NCBI GenBank assembly: GCA_029532415.1
Contig: JAQOTA010000054.1
Span: 1,302,001-1,366,000 of the forward strand
Origin: Marasmius tenuissimus
Taxonomy: Eukaryota; Basidiomycota; Agaricomycetes; Agaricales; Marasmiaceae
Reading direction: 5' to 3'
DNA length: 64,000 bases
Each line of letters opens with the position of its first letter. Within the stretch, counting starts at the first letter, position 1. Below the pieces are notes generated by a model. It was not told the DNA's origin, did no database searches, and was given only the letters and a program-made list of their open reading frames with translations. Position numbers and translations under genes: made by a program. This document shows, one piece after another, positions 32,675 through 44,502 of the stretch.

Positions 32675-34274
32675 GGGTTTGATTGCTGTCGCTATCGAAG
32701 AAAATCTCACCCGTGGCGCGGCCTGTAAGCACGTTCTAGGCCTTGCGATGGCTTGGTGTAGACACCCTGTTTGATATCAATAGACGCTAGACTTTATACC
32801 ATTTCACAAGTCGACGTCTGCCTCCTGAAGCTCTGAAGGACGATCTTCATCAGACGGCTCCACTCGATCGAGCTTGCCAAACTTCATACTGTGGTTTGAG
32901 TGGCGAATAAGTATATCTCGGCAGGAATGAGAGACATATACGGATCAAGTGCTCAAGTGCTGAAGTCCGAACCCTACAAGTGAGTATCCGGAGCAGTAAC
33001 AAAGTCGCGCATCCAGACCACCAAATACCTACTAGGTTTTCCTCATCTCACCCATCTGTGAGCCGAATGATGGTCATGATTTGCCGGTTTTCATTCCATC
33101 AGGTGTAGATAGCTACTTCTACCGTAGGATACACCTCGATGGCGTTCAGAGCTTCAGCACCCAGTGAACCCTGCCGTGTAATACAAAGTAATACATTCTT
33201 CCTCCTCCTCTTCCGCCTCCTCCTCTTTCATCACATCACCTTGAATTTGAGGATCGGCATTATAATGCCACACTCGTGAACGGTGCAATCTCTCCGGTCT
33301 CTCACTGGCGTTGTCAGCGTCCTCAATATTCTGGTATGGTAGAGCTACTGTATAACTTGTCGCTAACACTGATCCCACCAAGTTTCATGATGATTATAAC
33401 AACACTCGTAATCGGAGCACTCCTCCGGATTCCTCAACACCTCCCTTCATTACTTATTGTAATCATCATACCTCACTCGTAATCGGAGCAATCCCTCCGC
33501 GCTTGAACATCTCGGCAAGTGCCGTAGGGGTGGGAAAAGATATCCGTGCCACAATCTTCCAACTTGATCCCAACTTCATCGTGGTCAAGCTACCCGAGAG
33601 GGAGGGTCGAGGCTGTTGAAGCTAACCGTGTTAGTCGTGAGCTCCTATGACTGCGGGACCTGCGATCAGGGGAGCTTCCAAAAATCGTGTTGATGCCGCT
33701 ATGGCAGGGTCTGTAACTGTTGTCCGATAAGGCGATATCGTCAATTACAATTCAGAGTGTGAGGCGTGGACGGGATTCGTCTCCAGTCGTGTCTGCTCCC
33801 GCAGTTGAGGGCGCTGATACCAGCTCTACAGGATGTCGAACCAGATGTATCCAGACACGGACTACTCACGGGCCCCGACTACATCATTTACTTACACGGG
33901 TGAATATAGCAGTAGAAGACATAAATGCACCCCCCTTCGGTAAAACAAGACACAAAAAGGTTTGTAGCTTTTGAATGTGGATGATTGTTATCTCAGTGAG
34001 TTTTTGCACCAGACGTTTTACAACCGTAACGACAGGGCGCCATCATCCATGTTTCGTTGACGTTGTGCGCAGCCTGCACGGACTGATATTCCGAAACCAA
34101 TGAATTTTACGTGTTCTTCGGGCAGTGCGACTCCGGATGCAGCGTGGTACTTACTACTCAGTGCATGCTGGTGCCGCTACTATAAATACAAACAATCCTA
34201 TCCTATGTCTTTGCTTTCATCACATTCCTCCCCCCTCCCCTTCATCTGTTGTGCATCCGAATCACACTATCAAC
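32675..34274. repeat. Spacer between RTA1-like genes 2 and 3, duplicated ahead of gene 4
   Basis: No supported gene. Blocks at about 33470-33525, 33650-33690 and 33785-33910 match 36360-36415, 36605-36645 and 36755-36890 (shared strings include GTAATCGGAGCAAT, GACTGCGGGACCTGCGATCA and CGCAGTTGAGGGCG). A local direct repeat of CTCGTAATCGGAGCA occurs at about 33401 and 33476. A pyrimidine-rich (TCC)n tract lies at about 33200-33230. Confidence 0.65.
34181..34188 (+). promoter_or_regulatory. TATA box of RTA1-like gene 3
   Basis: TATAAATA, 94 bases before the ATG, preceded by GCTGGTGCCGCTAC, which recurs as GCTGGTGCCACTGC ahead of gene 4. Confidence 0.6.
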
Positions 34275-35612
34275 ATGGACGCTGATAGCGCTGACCGCTT
34301 CTCGGGATTCAACTTATATGGTTATGTCCCTACGCTCGGCGTATGCGTTATGTATGTCCTGCTTTTTGGGGCATCATTAAGTACGTCCATAATGAAGAAG
34401 AGCTATTTTCTTGACTCACAAGATACCTTCCCAAAGTTCTTCACTGTTACCAAACGGTCAAAAGTCGCTACTGGTTTTTGTCTGCGACCGTTCTTCCTGC
34501 CGGGGTGTTAGAGATTGTGGGATGGGCTGGAAGGCTGGCGTCAAGCCGAGACGTCATTCCCCGGAATCCGTACATAATACAGTATGTGAATTCAACAAAC
34601 CTCCGTCTAGGTTGGCAAAGCCCAAATCGTATACGCAGATCGACCGTCCTGGTACTTGCGCCAACATTCCTTCTCGCTGCTCATTTCATCGTGTTTGGAC
34701 GAATTGTCACGTTGCTGGGCACCGACTACAGCCGTTTACGCCCAAAATTCTGTGAGTAATTCTTGGGATATCCTTTGAGTATGGTGATTGAATAGGTTGA
34801 ACAGATACTATCATTTTTCTCGGAGGGGTGAGGCTGGATTGGAAACACTGTCAAGGCGATTGTGGCTAACGGACTGCTTTGAAGGACATCGTCTCCCTCT
34901 TCACGCAGGGTGCTGGAGGTGGTCTGGCTGCTACAGCCAAAGACGATAGTAAACTCGTGCGTGATCACTTTCCATATCATTTGAAGTCAACTCGGTCTGA
35001 CGTCCATGTGATAGGGCGTGAACCTCCTCCTCGTTGGAATTGGTATCCAAGTCGGTGAGTCTCCTCTCTCTGTGAAATGTAGAGACATTCTTGAACTGAA
35101 ATTTGTCTCCTTCCAGTGATGATAGGCGCATTCTCCATCCTTGCAGTCGAATATACCGTGCGCCATATCCGTGATAGGCCACACAAGAGTGCAAATTTGA
35201 ATGGTGAACGTGCTCCCTTGGACGCTCCTCGTAAAACTCTGCTCTTGGTTATCGCTACTACGACAAGCTTACTGTTTATTCGGTGCGCTCACTCTTATGA
35301 CGTGCTTCTCAACCGGACTTCAAAATAACTAATTTTTCAGTGGCATTTACCGTTTGATTGAGCTAAGCGGTGGTTTGGACAGCCCAATCGCGAAAACAGA
35401 GTGGCCATTCAGTACGTCTCCTCATCCTCACCACCCACGTCAAGTATCTCACCCTTTTCACAGTTGTATTCGAAGGCGCCACAATCTTCCTCGTGTTTGC
35501 CATCTGGAATATCGGCCACCCGGCCAAGTATCTTGAGGGGGGACGAGCAAGATCCGAAGGCTACGACGATGTTATGCTAACGGAGGCCGGCAGTCCTAAG
35601 ACGCACTACTAG
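34275..35612 (+). CDS. RTA1-like multipass membrane protein, gene 3
   Basis: Third tandem RTA1-like gene, of the second subfamily with gene 4: FNLYGYVPTLG, LPAGVLEIVGWAGRLAS, LAPTFLLAAHFIVFGRI, DIVSLFTQGAGGG, VNLLLVGIGIQV, EYTVRHIRDRP, GIYRLIELSGGLDSP. The gene ends AGSPKTHY. The acceptor of intron 1 used by gene 4 (AATAG) has become ACGG here; an upstream acceptor at 34435-34436 keeps the frame and would add about six residues (LHCYQT). Lipid-related membrane function is inferred from the family only. Confidence 0.83.
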
Positions 35613-37206
35613 ACATACATTGGGTCTAAATTTTCAGCATGGACATCCCTACATCATATTTATTTTCTGTCTTTCCCGACTTGGGTTCGACCGAGGGTCT
35701 TGTATCGATTAGTTCATATCACTTTTCTTCCCTTAATTCAAACTGGGCTAGAATCTCTCTGTAAACATCTTGTCCAAGCTTCCTGAGGTATTAATGAATC
35801 CAATGCACTGGTAGAGCAAACCTTGCTTGTTTCTTGAGAGGCGACTCACCGTTTTACATTCATCGGAGTGGAAACGGTCGGTTGGGGGAGGGACTGACCG
35901 AGTGGTATGAATGCCGGTTTTTGAAGTTGTTGGATAGTATACAATAATTTTTGCGATGGTCGTCCAGTTTCAAAAACCACTTCTGCAATCCTGCCAGAAT
36001 CTGACTACAATCGAACGATGGCTTGGAATGGCCCTCCCTAGAATGGTCAAGATTTAGTCCCAGTTGTTCAACGAGGTAGTCAATGGGAAATGCCACTTGC
36101 CGATCTTCTCCGCGAATCATCTTCGATGATCTGGACTGTTTTCGGATGGCCATGTAATTCCGTGCGGTTCATGGATTTCTGAATGGGCGGCCTTAGCCAC
36201 GCTTCGGACCGTCCCTCAGCTGTAGCCTGTCCTGTGTAGGCAGAGCAACTTGATCGCTGCCATCCCCACTCCCGCCAAGGAGTACGATGATCCTAACCAC
36301 AGTCAAGGTAAGCTGCGAGGGATCCGGAGGGGTGCTCCGTTTACTTATTATGACCCTCATACCTCACTCGTAATCGGAGCAATCTCTCCGCGCTTGGACA
36401 TATCGGCAAATGCCGAAGGGTTTCCCACAATGCCACAATCTTTCCCCGTTCATCGCCATCCCAACTTGATCCCAACTCTGTCGTCTGTAGGCGTATGTAG
36501 TAGCCTCTCGCATTATAATGTCTGCTAATTTCTCTCTAGCTATGTTCAAAATCTGGCAGCCAGACCATGAAACTCGGGCATACACCACCAGTAGGTTCGA
36601 ATAGCATGACTGCGGGACCTGCGATCAGGGGGACTTTTGAAACATCACGCTGATGCCAGCGTCTGACACGATCGCAAGTTCTTTTGTCGTGAGGGAATAT
36701 CGTCGAGTTCGACCTGGAATGTAAGTTGTAGGCGGGATGATTTCCTATTGTGGTTGCTTCCGCAGTTGAGGGCGTTGATTCTAGTTTGACGGGATGCTGA
36801 ACCAATGTGTCCCGACTCCCGACATGTGTCCAGGGCTACTCCCGGGCCCCGGATACATCATCCACTTACATGTACGAATATAGCATTAGGAGGTCTATCT
36901 GTCCTCTAGCACTTCGATGGGAGAGGATTAAAGAGGATCTGAAGCTCTGTGTCATGGACGATTAGTTCTTGTCAAGTTCTCGTAGCAGTCATTCCACGAA
37001 CTGGCACGATAGAGCGCTATCGTTGTGTGCAGGTATCCGGACCTCAAAACCAATGAAGCTTACGTTTACTGCGGATAGTGCAACTACGGATAGAGCATGG
37101 TACTCGGTACGTGCTGGTGCCACTGCTATAAATGCAGATAATTCAATGTCTTTGTTTTCATCCCATCTTCTCCTCGTCCGTTACTTATTCGGACCACACT
37201 ACAAAC
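35613..37206. repeat. Spacer between RTA1-like genes 3 and 4
   Basis: Homologous in blocks to 33330-34274 (see that entry). Minus-strand frames at 35860-36153 and 36536-36805 have no recognisable domain; the second lies within the duplicated block and is not preserved as a frame in the other copy. Confidence 0.6.
37127..37134 (+). promoter_or_regulatory. TATA box of RTA1-like gene 4
   Basis: TATAAATG, 80 bases before the ATG, in sequence homologous to the gene 3 promoter. Confidence 0.55.
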
Positions 37207-38539
37207 ATGTCCTCTGACTCTCAAGGCTTCAACTTATACGGTTACGTCCCTACGCTCTGGATATGCGTTATGTTTGTCGGGGTTTTTGGGGCAACATTCG
37301 GTGCGTCTATTGTCAAGACGGATCGCCTGTATCCATTATGCTGATCTCCGAAACATCTTTTTTCAAGTCCTACACTTCTTTCAAATAGTCAAAAGCCGAT
37401 ACTGGTTCCTTGCTGCGACCTTCCTTCCCGCTGGAGTATTAGAGTTCGTTGGATGGGCTGCAAGACTGGCGTCAAACCGAGACGTGTACAACCGAACACC
37501 ATACATAGCGCAGTACGTGCATTCAGCAGCTCCCGTTCCAGTTCTTGATGCCCACATCCTGTTTGCAGGTCGACGACCCTGGTACTTGCACCAACATTTC
37601 TTCTTGCGGCTCATTTCATCGTGTTTGGACGAATTGTGGCGTTACTGGGCACCGAATACAGTCGTTTGCGTCCCAAGTTCTGTGAGTATTGCTTGGGATA
37701 TTCCTTGAGTCGTGTGATTGACTATGGCGAACAGATACCATAATCTTTCTCGGAGGGGTGAGACTGAGTTGGAAATGATGTCAAAGCGACTGTGGCTAAC
37801 GGACTGCCTTGAAGGACATCATCTCCCTCTTTACACAGGGTGCTGGAGGAGGCATGGCGGCTAAAGCAGAAGAGGGGAACAAGCTCGTGTGTTGTCGTAT
37901 CTCATCCCGTCTGTTTGTTCGTTCTGACCTTCACATGCTAGGGACTGAACCTCCTCCTCGTTGGAATCGGCATTCAAGTCGGTGAGTCTCCTTCGATCTT
38001 TGGAATGCAAAGACGCTCCCCGACTGAATTTTGTTTTCCTCCAGTAATGATTGCCTCATTCTCTATACTTGCCGTCGAATATACCGTGCGCCATATTCGT
38101 GATAAACCCCTCAAGCGTGCAAATTCAAACGGTATACGTACTCCCATGGACAGTGGACATAAGACCCTGCTCATCGTCCTCGCTGCCACAACGACCTTGC
38201 TGCTCATCCGGTGCGCTCATTCTTATGACGGGCTCTTGAATCCCGAGCTAACATACCTCTGTTCAGTGGCATTTATCGTTTGATCGAACTCGCCGGTGGT
38301 TTAGACAGTCCAATCAAGACCACAGAGTGGCCGTTTGGTACGTCTCATTCTCACTCAGGCCCGCGTCAGGTGTCTAACTACTAGGCCCTTTCACAGTTGT
38401 ATTCGAAGGGGCCACGATCTTCAACGTGTTTGCTATTTGGAATGTCTGGCACCCGTCCAAGTATCTCGAAGCCCAACCGAAGCCCAACTACGACACCGTT
38501 CTGTTGGCGGAGGCCGGCGGTCCTAGGAGACACTACTAG
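37207..38539 (+). CDS. RTA1-like multipass membrane protein, gene 4
   Basis: Fourth tandem RTA1-like gene and the closest relative of gene 3. It starts MSSDSQGFNLYGYVPTLW; conserved blocks are LPAGVLEFVGWAARLAS, LLAAHFIVFGRIVALLG, DIISLFTQGAGGGMA, LNLLLVGIGIQV, EYTVRHIRDKPLKR and GIYRLIELAGGLDSP. It ends GGPRRHY. Splicing follows the same nine-exon plan as the other three, and the frame looks intact. Confidence 0.85.
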
Positions 38540-39425
38540 TTTTGTACTGGGCTTGAAGTCTTAGCATGGGTCGTATTCCTACGTCGTGTCTATCTTCCGT
38601 CTTTTCTTCTTTGGCCTCTTTATATCACCGATCAGCTCATAGCGTTTCCCATATCCCGCTTGTTGCTCACTGTCGAGATAGAATCGCCCCATACTTTCAT
38701 GTCTTGTTCATTCACGTTTGGTTCTGTCACTAAGCAATCTTCAAAAGAGTGGTTATCAGCAAGGTCCGAATTAGAGTTCTTAATGCATTTCAAATCTGAC
38801 TCGGCTTCCTTTCGTAGCGCGTCGATGAACGTACTACTTTGACTTTGCCCTGTCCTTAAAGCCACCGCTTCCAATGATCGTTCCAAATCAGATCCCATTA
38901 ACTTGCGAGGGGTGGCGCCGCAGCCACAATCCTAGCCATTTAACTCCGCCGGTCTTCTACAGTGATCTGATGGGTCCGGCATTGAGTGTCGCAACTTGAC
39001 CGCATTGCTCGTTCATGCCATATCTACATCAGGTCTGTCAGTCAATAAGAATGGAAGATGGATATGTAGATCAAAGTCCAGTGTGGGAAGCCATTTAATG
39101 GACTTATTCCCGTTAAGTCCGTGACAGTTCACTCAGCCACCCGATATAAGAACGGTCCGTCATAACATTCTCGCAGGATATTCACCAATCACTTCGAAAT
39201 GCATCTCACAACGAGAACCATACACGCAGCAAGCTTTCAGACGTCTAAATGTATATTCAGTTTCGTGTAATGACGGTAAAGGTCGGATGAGCGTAACGTA
39301 GTCTACATAAGCCTTGACAAGAAAACCACAATATTTAGGCGAACTAACACATCTTTGAAGGACGAGGCACGCCTGTTCCTTTTGACTTTCGTAATCGAGA
39401 ACATCATACTTAGAAGATACCGAGG
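38540..39425. other. Spacer between RTA1-like gene 4 and the desaturase
   Basis: Two minus-strand frames (38632-38898 and 39160-39447) have protein-like composition but no domain I recognise; the second overlaps the desaturase 3' end. Probably noncoding or a relic. Confidence 0.35.
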
Positions 39426-41289
39426 CTACTCGTCGCCATCGCTCCAAGCAGTGCTGCTGGAGTAAGAAGCTGACGAATTGAGTTCCGAGTATCTGGCGAC
39501 CTTGAGTCTCGAGCCTGGGGGAACGGCCTTGTCGTCGAGTCCATGAGGATGTCCACCGTTGAGGATACCGACGCGCTTCATGGCCAGGAGCTGGAAAAGG
39601 AACCGTCAGTATCGCAACTTCGTGAAAAACGAGGTGAAGGGATGACTCACGTTGTGTGCAGCATTCGAATGGTCATATACACCGCCGAAGAACGCAGTGG
39701 TCGCGTCTTTGCCTGTAGAAAGGGGATGAGTATGGAGATCGATCAACACAAATGTAAGAGTAACGTACCGATGTACTTGTTGATCAAATGAGCACCTCCT
39801 GGGTGTTCTTGAACGAAGTCAGAAAGGTCGTGAATAAATCCGGCGATGAGAACCAAAGGTCTGTTGGCAGCCTTCTTTTGGACTGCGAAGATCGGACAAT
39901 TAGGTGAAGGATTTGGGACATAAGGAGACCCGGTACGTACAGACTTCCCAGGTTACGACGGGCAGGTCGTTGCTATCGCTGGGCCACTGCAGTTGGTCTT
40001 GGGTCTCCTTCAACTTCTTCAGTTGCATGGTCAGTTGACCCTTGCTAACTTCGTTGTCGGGGAATTTCTTGGGGGTATCAAACGTCGGTATAGATGGCGA
40101 ACGAGGCGGCCGAAACGTTACGTACCTTGAGGTGAGTAGCCAAGCCAACCTGTGAGAGAGCCCAGATGGTCCATTTCGTGGGGTCGTACTGGTACCATTT
40201 GATAGCATTGCGGAAGTCCATGGGGAACTGTAGGAGAACAGGTCAACACCGGCAGGTAATGAAGCACAAGATTAACAAACTTGATGGTGGAAGTTGTGGT
40301 AGCCCTCGCCAATAGTCACAAAGGCGGTGATCATATGGTCGCGAGGGGTGTGCTTGTCGTCGAACGGCGTTTCGCCCAACCAATGAGCAAGAGAGTTCAC
40401 ACAGAACGTTGACTAGAAGAATGAAACATGAGTCCAGATGTCCCCGAGTTCTGAAAGAACAACATATGCTTACATGGTGAACGAAGACCAAACGCAAAAC
40501 TCCAGCGTAAATGAATCCACCCTTTGCGTCGCCCCATCCATAGTGAGCAACCAAAGTCGGCACAAGGAACGCCATGGTGACAAGCAGCGTGATGTAGTGC
40601 TTGTGCTGCCATTTGACGACCGGGTTACGACTGAGGTCGCTAACGTCTGCCACACCTGGCTTTCTCCTCGGCTTAACAAGCATCCATCCGATATGGGCAT
40701 ACCAGAATCCTTTGTGTGCGTTGTAAGGGTCGAGGTCGGTGTCGGTGTATCGGTGGTGAGCACGGTGGCCGCGAGACCACCATTTGATAGATCCCTGTAC
40801 GGATCCAGCACCAAGACAGGCGAGAACGTATTGAGTGGATAGGGGAGCATTGTATGCGCGGTGGGCCCAAAGACGGTGGTAGCCGGCGGTAATACCTGGC
40901 AAAACGCGATCGTCACAAGTCAGTCACACCGCGGAAACAAAAAACGCGAAAATTGGCCACTCACCCAACCCAGTCATAAAGTAGTAAATTACACTCCATG
41001 CGAGCGTTTCCCATCTCAAACTAACATATCGAGCACCCACAATACCAATGATTGGGAAGGCAAAAATGGCGGTGAACGAAATCCATTGAATCTCATTCAA
41101 GAGATTGGACCAGGTAATGGGAGGCAAAGCCTTCGTTGTTTTGAGAACGTGAGAGACATAGTTGTCGGGGAGATTGAGGTCAGCGGGCTCTTCCTCCTTG
41201 GGCATCGTCTTGGACGAGAACGACGCCTTCTTGAAAGCGGAGGCCTTGAGCGCCGGAGACGGTGCCTTTGTGTCGACGACGTCGGACAT
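39426..41289 (-). CDS. OLE1: Stearoyl-CoA (delta-9) desaturase with C-terminal cytochrome b5 domain
   Basis: Introduces the cis-9 double bond into palmitoyl- and stearoyl-CoA in the ER membrane. The start at 41289 (MSDVVDTK) is preferred; an upstream in-frame ATG lies at 41298. Exon 1 encodes a polar N-terminus and two hydrophobic segments. The three histidine boxes are visible: [14 protein letters not shown] and HNFHH. The C-terminal exons encode a cytochrome b5 domain with the haem ligands in HPGG and YDHSNAAH, as in yeast Ole1. About six exons; the protein ends [10 protein letters not shown] with TAG at 39426-39428. A minus-strand ATATAAAG at 41368-41375 may be the TATA box. Confidence 0.92.
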
Positions 41290-41367
41290 GGCGACCAACT
41301 ACTGCGGGGGAGATGGAAAGGGAAGGGAAAAAAGGTTGGGTGGAGACACGAAGCGACCCGGAGCGCG

Positions 41368-41375
41368 CTTTATAT
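41368..41375 (-). promoter_or_regulatory. TATA box of the desaturase gene
   Basis: ATATAAAG on the minus strand, about 80 bases upstream of the desaturase ATG. Confidence 0.5.
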
Positions 41376-41600
41376 GGACCGACAAAACTTTGGGGCAAAA
41401 ATCACGGGACATCAGCGCTTGTGGGGTGCCCAGGCGTCTGTTGGCAACTTTTGACGCAAGGGCTGTGCGGATACTTCGGTCCCCTGGGGCGGCTTTCTTC
41501 CTCGTTTCCCACCGTATAGAGTCATGATTATCCACTCAGCATGTACGAAAGGGTATGTACAGATTTATTCATTGTCTTGTCAAAGCACTGGGGTCCCGAC

Positions 41601-43764
41601 CTAGACTCGGACGCCAATACGATAAAAATCTGGAGTCCAAGCAGACGGATTGCTGATCACAATCGTGTTAGTCTTCCCAGGCTTGAACCCAGGGAGGGAA
41701 ATCAAGAAACCCTGGAAAATGATATCCCAACTCTGACCACTGAGTGGCATCTGACCCTGCACAGGAGCTCCACCATTGACACTGAATAGCGCTTCTCTAC
41801 AGTTCGGGCAAGGAGGCAAGGCCATCGTCCAATCGGCGTTAATGTAGTCGATAGCGAGAAGCTTCGTGCCTCCAGAGCTACCACCATCGACGTTGCTCAA
41901 TGTGAGTGTTCCTCCTTGTCCGACATTTCCGACAATAGTCGAGCCATTAACATTGCGCGTGTTTGCTCCCCCAGCAAGTGAGCCGGAAGAAGCCTGGTAC
42001 CATGTGAATTGCGGCGCGGATACGGTAGTGGGGGATGACAGCTTGAGAAGAAGCGAACCGTGACCAGCGAGAGTCGCGGTGTAACTAGAAATAGAAGTGG
42101 GAACGTTCAAGGAAGCTCGCTAAAACGTTTGACCATAGACTCACGATGTCGTCAGTTTGCCCAAACTATTCCCCGAGATGAGGTCTTGCGCGTTGGCGGA
42201 CGCGAAGCCTACGTCTGCGAGGTTGAAAGTTACGGATCTTGATGCTGTCTGGAGATTCATGACCACTATAAACAGAGAGATGTCAGCAAACCAATTCAGG
42301 CGAGAATGTGTTGCCCTGTACGCACAGACTACAGTCGAGCCGTCGGAAAGAGGTCCCGCCCACACGTCCTGGTCATTGTAATATCTCCTCTTGAAACTGA
42401 TGGGTTTTCCGAGGGAGTCTTGCTACATTGATTCGACGGAAGGAAATCAGACGAGGACGGCAACGAGGCGAGAACCTGACTGACGTTAACGGCAAGAACC
42501 CGAGGGTTCTTCAGGATGTTCACCGCGTTGTCGTTGATCCCAGTATTCGACATATCGAATCCAATCATCAAAGGGGATTTAGACGCAGCCCAGAACGAAA
42601 AGTGTGTTTGCTGTTCTGCGGCTGTAAGCCCGTTATTCCCGACGTAAAGCATGTCGAGATCGTTGAACCCTCCTGGTCCAGCAAAGCCAGTAATAGGAAC
42701 AACTTGGTTGATAATCCTGAAGATACCGGACCATTGCGCTGGTGGCCCTATGTCTTGCCTAGATCCGAATCAGCCAGCCAGCTATAGAAAACGACACAGG
42801 GCAATGGAACTGACGACATCCGCCATGAATTAGCGATTGTAGTGCCGGGCCAGGTACGCGCTGGATCTTGTATACCCCAATTACACGCTGCGTAAACTAT
42901 GGGCCTTCCGGTAGCGTTCAGCGCGTCCCGCATTCTGACGAAGCGGGGCTTTGGAAAGACAGTTTGAGAACTCAGTTCGACTGGGTCAAGGATTGTCTCT
43001 CACCTTGACCTGTAAGCCAAGATGTCCGAGGAGTAAGTTAAATATCCATGGTCAAGCAGAGAATAAACTGACATCGAAAGGGGGGTTGTAGTTGACAATT
43101 TCGGTCGGGCTGGTTGCGAAGCAGTTGTCGTACTTGAGGTAGTCAGCTCCCCATTGCGCAAAGGTTTTGGCGTCCTGCTCTTCGAAGTCCCTGGAACCAA
43201 GCCACTTGGCATTCCCTCCCTGGTCATCGCAGGAAAAGTATCCCCTATAGAAAATGATTTTCAGAAGGGTGTATCCAATAGCAGCATAAGAGAATGCATA
43301 CGCATCGGAATAAATCGAGAACTTGAGCCCCAAACCATGAATGTAAGTACCAAGGGCGGGTATTCCACTTGGGAATCGAGTCGTGTCCCACGTGAATCCT
43401 CCAGAACTATCACGCTGCTTTCCCTGCCAACCGCAGTCCCTAGAGTTAGGCAGTGGGTAAGTTCCAGCCTCATCGAGAAAAAATGGAACAGCACAACGCA
43501 CACGCCAACGAAATTATACCCAGCGTTGCTCAAACCCAAGTCGTTCAATTTTTTGGCATTAGCACGTATTTGTCCCTCGTTGGAGTTACATCTGAAGGTT
43601 CCGTCAGTTTTTGACATCCTGGCCCAATGATAGAGAGGAAGTGCGTACGAAAATGCATTGTAAGGATTCCATCCCATCGAAGGTGTTTTACCCAGTCCAT
43701 TGTTGAGACCGAATGAAAGTCCAGGCAGGACAAATGCCACTGCGACCGTACTTAATCGACGCAT
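41601..43764 (-). CDS. Secreted GH27 alpha-galactosidase
   Basis: Releases terminal alpha-galactose from galacto-oligosaccharides and galactomannans. A signal peptide ([19 protein letters not shown]) precedes [15 protein letters not shown], typical of the GH27 N-terminus. The catalytic nucleophile is Asp in ADYLKYDNC, and the acid/base Asp is in NSWRMSQDIGPP once a 5' splice site at WRMS is used. [19 protein letters not shown] follows. The C-terminal part (about 41601-42400) is a beta-rich extension with [13 protein letters not shown], longer than minimal GH27 enzymes. Several short introns. It shares an upstream block with the pectate-lyase-like gene. Confidence 0.88.
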
Positions 43765-44502
43765 GGTTGTTTTCGAGGTACAAAGACGACACGGGGAGAG
43801 TTGGGGCGTATGACGAACATAAATACTCTGAGAGACGGTCCGTCTAGATGCGGAAGCTGGGATGATATGAGCAACCGAGGAAGTGCCGATAGAAACTTGC
43901 ACTGGATCAGCAGAGCTGGCCGTCATAAGGTTTCTATCGAATCAACGCTTCGCGTGAGGGGTATTGTCACTGGATATTAAAACTAGCGTGGAATTCGATT
44001 CGATGCTGCGAAAATTATGGCATTGGGGCCTGGAACCGAAGGGCTCAGAGTCTTGGTGTACATTTTTTTGGCAGCTGAACAGACAATCTCGTGGATAATG
44101 TAGAGAGCGTGGGTGCATGGTGGAAGGAAACAAGCCAGGAGGGGCTTGGTCACCTGGTCTATCCAGCAACGCGGTGGCGTGATCTTCGGCAATTCCTTCT
44201 AATGGGAAGTTGTACTCATCCCGGTCCGGGAGGTTGAAGGCCCCAGGCCTGATGCAAGGTGATACTCCAAGTTTTCTCCACACCCATATGATAATGGAAG
44301 GACCACCAAGTACGACTGAGCAGCTTCTCCGAGACCTCATTCCGAATTCTCAGGCGGGCTCAAAATGGCTTTGAAGTCCTCTAGCCTTTGTGGGTAGAAG
44401 AGAAACAGGAAAGGTTTGGCAATGTCGTATGTATGTGTCCATAACTAAGAGCGTAGGGATCATCGAGATCGAGGGCAACTTCGACCGACGACCATCAGTT
44501 GC
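43765..44502 (-). promoter_or_regulatory. Alpha-galactosidase upstream region with a CAZyme-shared block
   Basis: This region separates the galactosidase start from the 3' end of the lyase. Bases about 44085-44215 resemble 47890-48060 upstream of the lyase: TAGAGAGCGTGGGTGCATGG is identical in both, followed by CGGCAATTCC and ACTCAT(T)CCCGG in the same order. Confidence 0.6.

Noticed and set aside
38632..39447. Minus-strand frames between RTA1-like gene 4 and the desaturase as a gene
   Set aside because: No domain, one overlaps the desaturase 3' end, and no convincing splice chain.
42740..42840. Apparent loss of the acid/base aspartate in the alpha-galactosidase
   Set aside because: With the donor at GTCAGT after WRMS and the acceptor CTAG, the protein reads RMSQDIGPP, so the residue is present.
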